In this document: piece after piece, positions 22,991 to 37,900 of the stretch | How the letters are laid out: the number at the start of each line of letters is the position of its first letter | How positions within the stretch are numbered: the stretch's first letter is position 1 | Assembly: GCA_016859345.1 (NCBI GenBank) | Contig: CM029121.1 | Span: 8,149,911-8,213,910, forward strand | Direction of reading: 5' to 3' | DNA length: 64,000 nucleotides | Origin: Istiophorus platypterus | Taxonomy: Eukaryota; Chordata; Actinopteri; Istiophoriformes; Istiophoridae | Program-made: the position numbers and the translations under genes | Notes under the pieces: generated by a model | What the model was told of the DNA's origin: nothing | Seen by the model: only the letters and a program-made list of their open reading frames with translations | Database searches by the model: none

Positions 22991-25900
22991 CTATGAAAAC
23001 ACAGACAAAAAAAAAAAATTTTAAATGAATGAATTAACAAATAAATTGCTGTTGATTTATTTCATGTTGATCAACTTGTTTATCAGTTACATCATACATG
23101 GTCTAAGGAGGACTGGGGTAAAGCGCAAACTTGTGTCTGAAGGATCCTACAAAAAACAGTCACATGATCTAACCATAAATTACATTAGGTTGGATAAACT
23201 ATCTTACCCTGGGTGTAGGAAGTGTTCTGGTGCCAGGCCTCTCTGCTGCATCATCATGCCCTGGAAGTTCCCCACAGGCCGTGGATGTCGGTAAATGGCC
23301 ATGCGTGTCTGGCCTGGGGAGTAAGGCAGCTGCTGGGGCCGCTGCAGAGCCTCCATCAGGTGTGGGTGAGGTCTTTGAGCAGCATACCGTCCTGGATCTG
23401 GGTATGGCTGGCCAGGGTAAGGGCTTCCGTTTCCAACTCCCTGGGCCTGAGACATCACATGGGGTGGGGGAACGCCGCCTTGCTGCATTCCAGGGTGCAT
23501 GGCACGAGGGTCGTATATGAAGCTAGATGCCATTTGTGCAGCGGAGGCAGGTTGATGATGTTGTTGAGGCAGGTGGGTGCTACGTCTGCGAGCAGCAGCA
23601 TTGTGGCTGTCGAGGTCAAGGATTTCTTTTGGGCTTTCAGGTCGCTCCGAACTCTCAGTCTGAGCCTGCTTTGCGGGACTGCCACCACTGCTGCTGCCTC
23701 CATTGGCCTTTACCCTACTTTCACACTTCCCCTCTTCTTGACCTCCGGGGTGTGGGCCTATATCAGACACAGGGCCAGGGGACACTAAACTAGCCCCACT
23801 GGAGCCCTCAGAGCCCAGAGGTGACACGCTGCTTTCCTTCGACTGACCGTTGCCTCTGGCACTGGCTACAGGTCGGTAACCATTATGCGGCATTGGCTGG
23901 GGAGGCTGATAATGAGACCGATTCCACTCCTCGGGAGGATAGCCCCCTCTACCGTTAGCGTGATTATGTGTCTGTGCTTGTGGATGGGGGTGGGGGTAGT
24001 ATTGTTGCTGCTGGTACTGATGAGGTGGGCACATGGGATGGGATTGAGGGTGCTGTTGACCTGGCATGTGGTAGGAATAGGCAGTCCCTCCCTGCTGGTG
24101 GTAGGTAATGTGGTGAGAAGGATTGTGGAGGGGGTTAATGGCCTGATTGTGATAAGGGTGGTGAGCGGATGAAGGCATGGACCTCATGTTGGTCTGGCTG
24201 TAGTGTGGATGTGGAGGGTTCCCCATGCTGAATGGACCCATGGCTCCATTTACATGGCCTTGGGGGTGAGGAGGCATGGCTGGATTGTGACCAGATGAGG
24301 GCCCTCTCTGAGCCTGGATACCTGCATTATTACCCACTGGCTGGGTCTGACGGTGATTAGGGCTAAAATCCTGGTGTTTATAAATACCATTTGGAGGCCC
24401 GGATTTCATCACAGTGTGCTGTGGAGGAATGACCGTACCTTCGGTGTCCGCTCTACTTGTGGGCTCACTGGGTCTTTGATTTCCAAGGTCTGCTGGACTA
24501 GGCTGGGATGGTAATAGTGGGGTAGGATGACTGGGTGGCAAAGATGTGAGCGGAGTTGGATGAGGGGGTCCAGGCTGGGCTCCTTGTGTAGCACTCTGTG
24601 GCATCCCCTGCATGGGGCTGTTCTGTTTGGGACGTTGTGGAGAAATGTTTTGGGGGACGTGATGAGGGGGTAACAGAAGACTGTGCTGCTGGTCGTTCTT
24701 GGTCATCAGCTGAGGAGAGCAAGGAGGGTGGCACTGAAGAGGGGTACTCTGAGTTGCCTGAGGTTGCTGCTGCTGATTGTGAATGCTCTGCTGGTGTTCA
24801 CTTTGCTGATGTGAATTCTGCATGTGCGATAGGTTGTTCTCTGACATTTGCTGTGAGGAAGTCTGTGATACTGATCCATGTGGTGGCAGTACATTCTGGA
24901 GGAGATGAGCAGGTCTTGGAGCGTTCTGCTGTGGACTGTTCTGTGTATGCTGAGAAGGGTTAGGTTGAGTGGGATCAGTGGAGCTGTTGATACTTATGTT
25001 GAGATGGGATGAATCAGTAGTGGCACTATTGTGTTGAGGAGGACAGTGGCTGGCGGATTGTGTCTGGCCATCCACCTCCCGCTTTTGGCTCTCTGTTGAA
25101 CTCTGTGGGAGCCCTGGTGCAGACCGATTCTCCAGTGATCTGCTCAAGTTAGGGGGACTCTGCATTCCTTCTAATGCCCCACTGTGGTGTTCTGTGGGAC
25201 TAGGGTTGGGCGGGTGCTCTTGATTAATGGAAATAGTGTTTTTGTCTGTTGAAGCTTCATCAGAAATGTTGGCACCAGTTTTGTTCTCCACTCTTGTGCC
25301 TGTTAACATAGAGAATGATGAAAGAAGAGTTAACATAAAATAACAACTGAGGGAAGGTTAGCAATTTAAGATTGTTTGACTACAATTAAAAGAACAAGGT
25401 TGTGCCAAAGAATAAAAAGATCAAAGCAATGTGGAAACAAACGAGATCTGTCAATTTATGTTACTTTTCCAAATCAAAAATGAACAATACAAAACTAGCA
25501 AATTAAAAATTAACCCATGCCCCATTCCAATCCTATATGATGAAGATGCAAACTCATTTTTAAGATTGATAGTGAAGTTTAACTGATGGCATGCCATCTC
25601 TTTTGTACCCTCACGGCTACCAGCAAGAAATTTCAGTATTCAATGAATATTCAATTTGCCACTTACTGTGAAAAATAATTAAAAATCAAATTGCAAAAAG
25701 CACTGGACAAAGAGGAAGGGCAAGGATGTGTTCCTTGCAGATTAACACAATGAGAAACTGCACTATAGAAAGAACATTTGTTAAGAAAAAGGTTAGACCG
25801 TGCTTGGGTTCCTTCATGTAGAATATAAACAGCTGGTGAAATATTACAAGAGAAGGTCAGGTCTACCTTTGGGCTGCATGTCTGTCTGTTGGGAAGGCTG

Positions 25901-28900
25901 GATGTCTGGCCCATTGTCTCTAGGAGGACGCAGCAGCTGAACCTCAGGCGCAGGGGGAGGCTGCTGAGAGGGGTGAGCTGGGAGGCTGCCAATTCCTGAT
26001 GGGGGCCTGGGCTGCTGAAAGTTGCCCATGTGCTGATGAGGGGCACCAGCAGGGGGTCCAGAAGAGGCTGACAGCTGCTGCAGGGCCAGCATCTCTGGGC
26101 TTTCCAGCATGGAAGCCAAGCGTGTCCTGCTAGAAGAGTCAGGCTGGGGAACAGGGGGCCGTGAGGACGGGGGGCCCTGGGAGCTGACCCCTGCAGACAT
26201 TTGATACTGGGCATTAGGAGGAGGGTGGGGATATCCTGCAGCTTCTGGCCATGGTTTATGCCCTACTGGAGGTGGGACTCCGCCATAACTAAGGTTGCGC
26301 TGGTTCACCATGTTGGGATCCTGCATGCGCATCCCATTGGGTCTCTCGTGGTAGTTCATACCGGTCCACATGTTGGACAGGCCCATACTAGGGGGCCTCA
26401 AGCGTGGGTAGTTGTGCTGACGTGGTCCATCTGGTCCTGAGAATCTGTTGCCCATGGGGTGCATTGAGTGGCCGTCTGGATGGTGCTGGGATGGGTACAT
26501 GCTGGCTTCAGGAGGAGGTCCAGGCTGCAGAGCCATGGGACGTGGGCCCAGAGATGGGCCATGAGTTGGACCCATGTAGGGGTGCTGCTGCTGGTGTGGA
26601 GGCTGCTGCTGGTTAGGATCTGGGCCGACTGGGTACCTGGGACCCATGTGATGTCCTTCAACCATGCGATGCTGAGAAAAACAGAAAACCAAAAAGAAGA
26701 AATCTAGTTAAGTGTTTTGATAAGTCTAACTATAATAAGTATAGTCTGTGTGTGCATATATAGACACACACACAGACACACACACACACACTTTAGGTAC
26801 TATATAACTATAGTACAATTATAAAACTACACTATAGTTGTGAGGACACACATTAACCTAATTCATTCCCTAGGCTCTTACCTTGACCATCACGAATAAA
26901 TGCCTAAACCCAACCCTAAAACCTTGAAAACAGGTCTTAACCATCAAATAACCATTGTTGTGAGGATTGGACCAAATGTCAACAAAGTTTTCTAACCCAA
27001 CCACTTGTCCACATAACCATAGAAAGACGTGAAAACACACACACACGTTCACACACAACATTTATTTCTCATTCCACACTGTAACTGGTAAGTAACCTAT
27101 GTTTGCTGAAGATGTTTCTTAAAAGTAAAAAAAGATGAATGATGAGAGGTATTCAATAAGCTCCTCTGTATCCAAATGAAAATTTGGTATCACATTACAA
27201 AAACAGGAAGGAAGATGAAGATATTCAGGCTATTTTTTAGGACATGTGTTTATATGTATGCATATAAGTTTATAAAATTTTATAAACAAACATACATGTG
27301 CTGATACTCAAGACTGGTAAAAAAAAAGATTGAGATAAAAGCAAAAAGGAATTGATTCATGACAAGGTAAGCAGTAACTAATATAACACATTTCTTTTGT
27401 ACCGTAAACAGTTTGTTAAGATGTGAGGAATCATTCTTGCCCATGCAATATTACAGTAATTTATACCTGCATATTTAAGTTGTGAGACAAACAGTTCAAG
27501 TTGGGGTCTCCATGTCTGGCAATGTGAGCTGGGTAGGCGAAGCGAGGATCCATAGCCATTCTTTGAGCATACATGTGTGGACCATTAGGACCAGGGGGGC
27601 CAGGTGGATGACAGAGCTGGTAAGATAATAGAAAAAATTCACTACCGAAGATTTTCTTGTACGTTTATGCCATTTACGGGCATAAAATCAACAAAAAAAG
27701 ATTAAGGCGTTCATGTAAGCACATAAAATAATGTGAGGAATAACTGAAAAATTAGTTGGACAGTTTTTTAGAGATGTAGAGGAACTTTGAAATACAACCA
27801 ATATTATATCACTGATACCTGTTGCCCTGGGTGGTACATGCCCCTAATGTCCCCTTCGTGAATGCGTTGCTGGCTTGGAGGCAGGCTGTGGAAGTGAGGG
27901 GGGCCATTGGCCCATCGAGGGGGCGGGGGTGGTCGTGTCAGCTTGTTGTCCTCTTCCTCTGAGGGTGTGCTTCCCTTACTCCCCTGGGAGTTTCGCTTAC
28001 GTTGGACTTGCTCAGTTGCCTTGATCAGACTTTCAGGTCCCAAGTGTTTACTGCCACGATTGCGCTTTTTGTCCTTGCGCTCTTTGTCTTCTCGATTGAT
28101 ATGGAATTCCTCATCTGTGTCGCCATCCTCTGATGGAAAGTGTTTCAGTAGGGCCCGACTAAAACATCGTTCTAGAGACTCCGCCATGATAGTGTATTCT
28201 GGGAAACAGACATTAAAATCAGGTATGCTCATGCTGACAAAAAAAGTTCTTAAACACAACCACACCTTTTGCACCCCAATAAACATAGTCACACACTCAA
28301 AATCACATACCTGTAGTACATCAACCCATGTACACTAAACAGCTTTTCATGTACTCCTTACCTTTCATACATTCACACCCTCACTCAATCTCTCAGTCAG
28401 TCCATTTCATTCAAGCACTGCAGACGAATATCCATGGCATGTACCCACAGACACACACTTGCTCCTCTGTTCTCAGCTCACACTGGACGACAGACCAGGT
28501 CAGAGGGCGTAGGTTGACCCCTGCTCCTCCAACCCCTTCCTACTTCTCCTGCTCCACCCAGCCCCCCTGACCACTCTCCTCCCCCTGTCCCTAGGGAGAG
28601 TATTCAGTTGGATGGATGGCTCCAGACAGGGGGCTTAGGGGCTGGAATGTTTTTCTGGCACTGCAAGGCTCAGATCCCCCAGAGCACTGGAGCACAGCTC
28701 AATCACTCCCCATTAATCACTGTCAAGGCTGCCCTGGCCCCGGCCCCAGCACACCACTAAGTCCGGCCCCCTTTCTTCTGCTCTTTCTCCCACTCTCACC
28801 CCCTACCTCTCACCCCCAACAACGCATATATGCACTCCTCTCTCACATCATACACCTGCTGAAACTTGATGGAAGTGGAAGTGGATTTTTGGAGTGGAAA

Positions 28901-31900
28901 TGGTTTGAGTTCATGTAACTGTTCATTTACCACTGTCTTCTCCATTGTACTCAACGCAGTTTTCAAACATGAGCTTCACATCAGCAACAAACTCCTCCTT
29001 TGCAACATATTCCCCTTCATTGAGCTTCTTCTCAATGGTGGACAAGTCCATGGGAGTCTGAGGAGATTGGAATACCACAATTACAAACGTTTAAATCCTC
29101 ATGTTGTACAAATATTTGCATTTGAATACATTAGTTAGGATGTGAACCAAACACATACAGACATACACTCAATATCACAAAAACAGCATTTGTGAGAACA
29201 ATGAATGTAATTTGTACCTGAATGATCTCATGATAATTGGGGGCGTAGGAGTCATCCACAGGCTCCAAGAAAGGCCAAGCATCTTTATGGGCTTTCAGGG
29301 CCTCAAGCACTGAAGAAGAGAGAATAGATCAGATTGGACGTTATTTAGAAGAGATTGATGTGGACTGAGATAAAGAAATAGCCCTCAGTAACCATTATGT
29401 AAGCATACCTTTATATAGAGCAGTGTAGTCATCATCAATTTCATAGCTGTGATATCAAACATAAGACATATTACAGATAAGCAACATTAAGTCAATAAAG
29501 AGGAAAGTGTAATCGGATGTCAAACGTCCAAAGCCTCTTACAATTCTTTATTTTTGCGTGTTCTGTGGACAGGGGAAGAAGGCTCCAGATTCAAGAGTTC
29601 AGGTGGCAGGTCTTTTCCCTGTGACAGCAACCAGGCCCTTTCCTCTCGCATCTTCCGCCTCTTTGCTCGTTCTGAGAGATAAGGACGAACATAGGTGTCA
29701 ATTAGAGGCACAAACAATAAAAAACACCAGTCTCCAGAGGCTTCAGGCAAACAATGTTTTAAATGCTTTTCAGGCTGTTGAGTTACAGTTTAATTGCCGC
29801 TTCTGCTCATTGAGGCTGTCTGGCGAATCAATGAACACCACACCTTATCCATTAAAGACAGCAGCAGCCCAGGTAGGCTGAAAGAACGATTCAGCAGCCA
29901 TTTTTTCTTAGGCCCAGCTGATCAAAAGGGCAGAACAGAGCAGAGAAAGTGCATATGTATCACTGCTTTATCTTTTAACATGAAAGGCAGAGAGGCCTGC
30001 CAGCCCCCCGTTGTGTGGATTAAAGATGTTTGACGGCGGATTCCATATATGCAATCCACACAGCAGGCCAGGTCCTGCTGCTCATCTATAATACATTAAT
30101 GAGGCTCCTCCACTGAAGCACAATCAGCAGTTCATTAACCCTTGACAGATGACATCAGAGGGAGGAAGAAAAAGAGAAGTGATCTCGTGATTAAAGGCCC
30201 CGAACATTCCCTCTCACAGTCTCTGTGTACTATACATAAATCACAAGGCTTTCGAGTGCCGCTGTGCTACTGCAGATTTTTCAGCTATTATGAGCCAAAC
30301 CACAGCAATGGAAATGTGAAAGCCTTTGCATGGGGTGCCCTTGACAATCGTTTCTGCCCTTGATCCCTGAGTTAGAAGAGTATGAAAACCTGCTAACTGT
30401 TGCTGATGAAAGAACGTGAAATTAATTATGCACCTTGATTTTGACTTTTTTAATTTTTGTTTTGGAATCTTTCTGTGTATACTAACCGGCATTTGAATGA
30501 GGTTGCTGCAGAGTTGACCTCAAGAGTATTCTTTAGAGCTAAAAATACTGGTTCTTTTACTTAAACAGATGTTGTACATCTTTCCATTGGTGTTATATCT
30601 GTGTACCCATTCATCTTACCCTCTACAGCTTTGATCTTCTCCATCTTCTCCCTCTGCCGTTCTTCCTGCAGAAGCCTCTCCTCCTCTCGTCGCTGCTCTG
30701 CCAGCAGGACCTGCCTGTCCAGCTCTTCATCTTTCTTCTTCTCCTCCTCCTCTGACACAGCCTTTGGAATGTCCTGAATACAACCACAAAAGTCCATTAA
30801 TCTTCTCTGGACTGGGAGGATGGCTTGTAAGGAATATATAGAAACTGAAACTGGATATCTCAATATCATTCTTGTTTGCACAACACTAGTAATAATGTAC
30901 AGAAGCAACCAAAGGCAACTAGCACACCCAAACCCAGCCCCATGTTATTTTCTGGAAACAGTTATTAAAATCATTCACTAAATTAAAAAAGAATCCTCCC
31001 AATTGAATGTCTGCAAAATCAAATTTTTTTTTCAAATTAATTAATTTATTTTTTTTATACATGGTACTTCAGTAGTAGTTTAACTGTAGTAGTACACCTG
31101 AAGTCTTCAATACTAAACCAAAAACATGTACACAAACACACCTCATCTTCCTGCTTAATGTGTTTTTCAGAGAACCGCTGCGATGTGCGTACTGGGGTTG
31201 GGTCCAACAGTTTCTGTTTCTGCTCCCTCTCCTGAAGAAAAAAATGGAGAAAAAAAAAGATGAAGCACAACTCCTTATGCCTGTTCTGTGATATATTCCT
31301 AGACATCCTGTTTGATGTATCCATGATCCAAACAGAGACAAGAGAGCAATGCAAGGTTGGAACCTCACTCTGAGACTGATAGAAAGTTGTGTTTTCTTTT
31401 GATGTGAAAAGTGATTTTGCATTAGTATGGTTGAAAATACAGGACTCAATTAGTCTTATATTTTCAATTCTCATCTTCCTCTACAATCACAATATCTTGA
31501 AATTTTTGAGTTACATACTCAATATGCCTATAACTTATATAGTCAGCTGATTGAGCGTTCAAGACAGATTGAAAGACAACCACCACACACGAGCCAACAC
31601 ACTGACAGACCCTGGGGAGTTCTAGAGAAGCACCAAGTATTGAAAGGTCACTGGCTCTGCTCTCCCCTCCCCCACGTCACCCTCTTGCCTCTGCTGCCTA
31701 CATTCCCCTACTGTTCCCTGGGGGTGATAGCCAAACTTAGGAAAGGAAAGGAAAAAATAAATAAATAAACCCTGCGCCCCCCCCCGTGTCACTACTAATC
31801 ATATGTAATGATTAGAGACTGTAGTGTATTGGCATACTTTTCAGCTTGACACCACATAGTGGTATGGCTCCAGATACCCAACAACAGAACTTTTGATCAC

Positions 31901-34900
31901 AATACGATTAATTGTTCAGCATGCATCTTGAAAATAAAATTTATAATTCTTATTTGAGACCACATTCACAACATGTCAGTCATCCAGATAGAGCACACAA
32001 TAAAAGGAGGGAAACATCAGCCGACAGAGAGCTCTGAGTAGATCCCTTGAAAAGCCTGTCTATATCAGGGAGTGGCTTCTGCAGCTCATGTCAGAGTTCA
32101 TCAGGGAAGTGGGGCTGTGAATAATTGTCAGTCCAGAACAGCTAACAGCACTAAGGTGTGTCAGAGTCAAGCTTCTGGCCATCCATAAAATAACCATGGG
32201 AGGCCTAAAATTGCATTAGTATTTGTACGTAGCTTGTGCATGTTTGCAGATGAGAGACCAAAAGAGGAAGAGAGATGTGAGTGGGCAGTAAGAGACAGAA
32301 AGGAAAAGAGAGAAGAGAAAAAGACAGATGTTCACAAGCTGATCTATACAGCCCTCCACAACCGTTTTTCCCCCACTCCATCTCTGCCTTGTCTTAGAGT
32401 GAAGCACTGGCATATAAAAGGTTCTTCAATTCCTCTCTGCATTACCACCAGCACTAAATCCCCCTCCATCCAACACACACAAGATAGAGTGCCCCTGATG
32501 CCACCGCTTAGAGAGGTCGAGAGAATCCTGCAGCACAGCAGAGCTGTCACTCAAGAGGCTACATTCTGCCTCAAGGTGAGCTCCTGCCTGCTGTCAGTAC
32601 CCCATGAAATGGCTGGTGACAGCAGCCTGAGACATGGAAGGAATGATTCAACAGACTACATACACCGTGTACTGGAAACGCTTGTATGCACACCCACATA
32701 AAGACCAATATATTTATGTAAAGTATGTACACACTCTATGCTATGCTATGCTACCCACAGTACTGATGAATGGTGAACATTTGAGATTACTCAACAGGCC
32801 AAATTCTTAACATTTGCTTGTTCCTGCTGGTTTAATGGGAGGAGTCGCCGCTTTTCTCTTTCCTTTATCATTGTAAATTGAATAACTTTGCCTTTTAGAC
32901 TGTTGGTGACCCAAAAGTAACAATTTGGAGACATCACTCAGGGCTCTGGGAAATTTGCCCTTCACAACTTCAAAACCGAAGTCCATTATTAGAGGTTTCA
33001 AGTAGTTTAAACATTACAAAATCTGTAGTATTCAGACACAACTCAATATGAAAATGAAAAAAAGATGAACGTCTGCTGCAGCTCACTTTGTCGCCTAAGA
33101 TAAAGTTTGTCTTAAATTAAGGACAGACTCTTTAAAGTAACACAGTGAAATGTGTTGATATAATGAATAAATTTATGTTAAAAAATTGCATTTTCGTGGG
33201 ATCTACTGCTGCATGACAGAGGAATTTATTTGCATATGAGAAGAACATTCAGGGAATGCACTTTCCTTTAATTGAATTTGTCTTTGAGCAGACTCAGATT
33301 AATCAGTTTTTCCACACTGATATTATTTGACTTAGACCATGTAAAATAGAAAGATTCGTCTCTCAGTTTTATATAAATCTGTCTCTTAAAGTCTAATGTG
33401 CTATAATGGAATGCCCTGCTTCAAAATGAAAGCAGTTTAAATATAAGTGTAAACAAACACAATAAGTCTCTATAATACCTCTGTGCTGACCAGTCCCAAA
33501 AAACAAAAAACAAAAAACCAAGAACATCTGGCAATTGTTCTGCTGCTTACAAAGAATCACCAGACTGCTTTACAAAGACTCTGTACTGAGAGAAGCTATA
33601 GAGAGAGGGCATTCTGAATGCCATATACAATGCGAGTTGTACAGCTCAGTGTACGGTTAATGAAGACCAAGACCACATTCATCCACTGACCGTTTGTGAT
33701 GAGTGACCCCTCTGTCTCAATCAAACGACCCGCAGGATTCTTTACTTCACTGCTGATGATGATGGAGAAAGGTTGGGAGGGTTTCTATAGCAACAGTCAG
33801 TGCTCGTTATATATCACAGGAGTGGAAAGAACACACATATCCTTATAGAAAAGGTGGGATAAAAATCAGGGACTACTGACCTACTCTAGTTCAATAACTG
33901 TAGCATTCAGTCATTGCAGTTAATTCCATTGCAAACTATTGAAATAAGCTGAAAGGAAAACTAAGAAGCAAATGTTGGCTCTTACTCGTTCTTGCTATGA
34001 GCAAAGCAATAAGTATGTCTATAATCTACTCCTGAAGTACCTAATACACATTCCAAGGAAGATAATGAGGGACAAATGAGCATAACCCAAGGTATGGCCA
34101 CGCACAGAAAAGACTGACTACAGAACTTGGGCCCTCATTCTCCTAGGCTAGCATGTGAGTATAGTTCTCCACAGTCAGGCTAAAGTAAAAGGCCTGAGGC
34201 CAATTTCATCACCAGGCTCATGTGCAGAATTAAGGGCAAGCACAGACCAGCTTTCCTTCACTCCACCTGTCCTTCAGCCATTCCAGGCAAGACTCCAGGA
34301 TCCCAAAAAGAACTACAGAGGAGGACAGTGATCTGTGCCAGAACATAAAAATGGAGTGCATATGCTAAACGGAAAATGGGTTCAATCTTTCAGGTGCTAT
34401 TAGATTCAAGCTCTAATAAGTTTTTATATTGACAGCGAAGAACAGGATTATTTATACAGTGAAAGCGTTTGCTTGTAGTGACAAACCCACAGAGTATCAC
34501 CCAACATGCTAACACAGTGACTCATGTGCACGTTTTTTTCATATGATCAAACAGGGCCACGAATGTCAGAAATATTCAAACAGGGACTTTGAAATTAAGA
34601 TAAGCCTGAAAGTAAGTTATATAGGTCCATAGCTTTGTTCAAGGTTTTTTTGTACTACCACAGGAGCACTTGTTTACATAGTCAATAACACATAACAGTT
34701 TAAAATTAAGTTTAAATTAGAATAGTTAACATGTGAGGTTGATGGATAAGATACTGCTTTCACCAGTACAGTCAGTATATTGGGTGTCTGTAGCAAATAC
34801 ACAAACTACAAAAACACTCCAGTGGTCAAGTTTGCGAGAATAGGAAGCAAAACCCAATTTGCATTTTAAGACATTAACTCTGGCAAATCCACCGTGGTTG

Positions 34901-37900
34901 GAATTTATGGCCTGCTATTCAGACACATTGCTCTGGGTAACATATGATAAAATTATATGAATGTAAGTTTGAAAAAAAAAAAGTAAATGTAGGTTTAAGA
35001 GACAACACGAGCAGCTGTAATGGGGCTGTTTCTGACCTTGTGCTCAATCATGCTGCTGATCTCAGGCAGGAAGTTCTGGCTGATGACACGGTAGAGATGG
35101 CGGTCCTGTGGGGACATTTTGTCCTTGATGCTTTCTGCCAGTCTGACCCACTCTTCTTCTGTATCACAAACAAGGGACCACGTGCCTCGCTTATGGCCTG
35201 GTAGAAGCATAGAGGAGAAACATTGGCTGAAAATTTAAAACACAAACAAATAGATTCTGTGATGTGGTCAACACAAAAATAAATTGCTTATTTTGATGGG
35301 ATCCTGTCACCTCTGCTCGGGGGCGGGTCCGCCAGTGCATTTTCTGTCTCTACTTCTGAAACTTCTCTTTCGACCTCACTGGAATGAAAATATAATTATG
35401 GAGATAGATTAAAACCATTGCTAAAAGAAAAGACGATTAAAATTACTTTAATATTCAATGGTTCTAATATAAGAGCAGCAGTCCTGTATTTAGTGAAATA
35501 GCTTACAATATGTTGCCATGAATTTTATCCTTTTTAGAGTTTAAAATTATGACCTACACTTGAGATCAGGATATTTTCACATTTCAGATCCAGCAGTAGG
35601 CTACAGAAAAGGATATGATAACCTGATTCTGTATCATTTTGGTCTTGAGGACAATTCTTAATTTTTTTTGTGCCATATGAGATTGTATAAAACCCCAGCT
35701 AATATCTTGTATATAATATAACTCAAAGAACACATGGCAAAACAAACTACCATGGCATCTGCAGTAAAAGTTAAATGCATCCATTATTTTGATGTAACCG
35801 GTACATCTGTGTAACACATGCACAACTTCAGGGATTCTCTGCAATATGCTGTTGGCAATGATGAATTTTTTTTTTTTCACCTTAGCTGTGGGTCCTCCAA
35901 CTTTCTCTTCTTTGGTGGTCTTCCCCTTTTCTTTTTCTCTGGTAATGTTAGTTCATGGGGTTCAATGCTGGCAAAACAATAGAAAGTAGAAAAGAACTAT
36001 TTAAGACTTTAGCCTTTAAACAGGCTAATTAGCATTGGGAACCTCTACAATTAAGCTTTAACAGGCCTGCAAACAACTGTCAAATATCACTGCAATTACC
36101 ACATGCACTATTTAAGTACAGAGAAAAGCGGCAGTGAGATAATATTCATTTCTGTTTACTGAACAGATCAATGCTACTTACCTGAACCCTTCTGCTTTCC
36201 TCTTGATTGGCTCTTCTTTGTACATACGGGTGCCATAAAAATACCAGTAGAGGGCTCCATTTCCATCTTGCCCCAGTGGTTCCACCCTCAGGCTATCTGC
36301 ATCCAGTCCCTGAGGGAAGGGTGGGGGTGGGGACATTACATTTCTTTAATCATGTGTAGGACTGTGTTAAATCAGTCATTAGTGGATGATGTCATACAGT
36401 TCTTTGAGCCTACACGGCTGTGAATTAAATAGAGACAGGAACCCATTTCAGTATCTTTCTGAGTGCATTCATTCATGGAATCTGACACATTATTTCTGAT
36501 TATCTAATTAGTAAATCGTAAAACATATGAAGAGGAAAACTGAACTGACAGACAGTTATTATTAACCACACCTCTCTTTATACCAGTACATACGTTTGCA
36601 AATACTGAGCTACTGTCCAGGAGGTTATATTTGTTAGACTGCTAGTATTCTGTTACTAATGCAAATTTAAATGTACATTTAAAATATGACACCTCCTTCT
36701 TAACCCATGGTAAAACATCCCAGGAGATATAAAAATAAATAAATAAATAAATTCTTATGGTGTTTTAAAATTCACTAACCAGTTTTGGGTTACAGTGTGT
36801 ACTGGGAATTTCATCTTGTAAAGGAAACAATCTTTTCTTAAAATCAGATACCTCATCACCGTATATGTAATGAATGCAGGTATTTTCATACACATTCTGT
36901 TATTATGTATTAATTACTGTAACCTCAATAGAGTAGATGCAAAGCCTTGAACGCCAGTATCATTGCCTGCTGCTACACAGCTTTGATTTCAACACAGGTG
37001 TTACACAAACAAAAACTGAATGTGATGCATAAGACCAGAAGAAACTGCAATGCACGGAAACAAATATGTCAAGATGATTTTAGCTGATCCTCATGAATGT
37101 CGTACCTTAAGCAAGTCAAAGGCATCAGCAGCATCCAGACGGTAATCACAGAGCCGGTGGAGCAGTTCCACCTGAGTGCGAGGAGGGAGATTTTCGAAGG
37201 GCCCCTCTCTGAGTGGGTTGGGTTTCCCCTCTTCCTGTTCCCACCGATAGTTGATGATGTCATCCAGGTAACTGCCAAATGCCTCGGCGCTAAAACAGCA
37301 GGAGTAATTGACAGAGAGTGAGAGAGGCAGGTGCTATGTTTCTCAAGACAAATTATTTAGCCATCTATAGTGGTATAGCAAATTCATTAGAGATCTTTAA
37401 AAGAAAAACTTATGGGTGATGTACCTATAAATTATCAGTATTTTTTCTTGTTGTTTTAAGGTTGTCTCACTTCCATTGTGTGTGTCTGCGTCTATTCTTT
37501 TAGTTCTGGCTTGCGGAATTTGCTACTGTGGTGCAGTATCACTCTTTCATTCTCTCCACCTAGGATCCTTCATTTTTCCTAATCTTGAAAGTTGTGATGG
37601 ACTAGTATCTTACTTTCTGTGAGGGTCTCTTGTTTTGGGTGCTGAGCAACTTGGTTATAGAGATTATAGAGATTTAATATGTCTTTCCTACATGTGAACT
37701 TGTGTCTTATGGTTTATGGTGTTTTGTTTTGATGCAATTATTTCCTCAGTTTGTTTTTTAATTAAGGATTAGTTAGATAGTACACTGATTCACTTTAAAG
37801 TCATTTGAAATATGCTTGTTAGGCTGCATAAATAAAGCTCGATTACATTTTCATTACAATAGTACTTTAGTTCCCTAAAAAAGACTGGTAATGAGTAAAA

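Noticed and set aside
23222..23788. A 188-residue plus-strand open frame
   Set aside because: It lies antisense to cecr2 exon 17, whose minus-strand frame is supported by conserved motifs; it is a shadow.
23204..25336. The 710-residue minus-strand frame as an intronless gene with its own Met
   Set aside because: A clear acceptor at 25300 and matching phase with exon 16 show that it is an internal cecr2 exon; the Met lies in intron 16.
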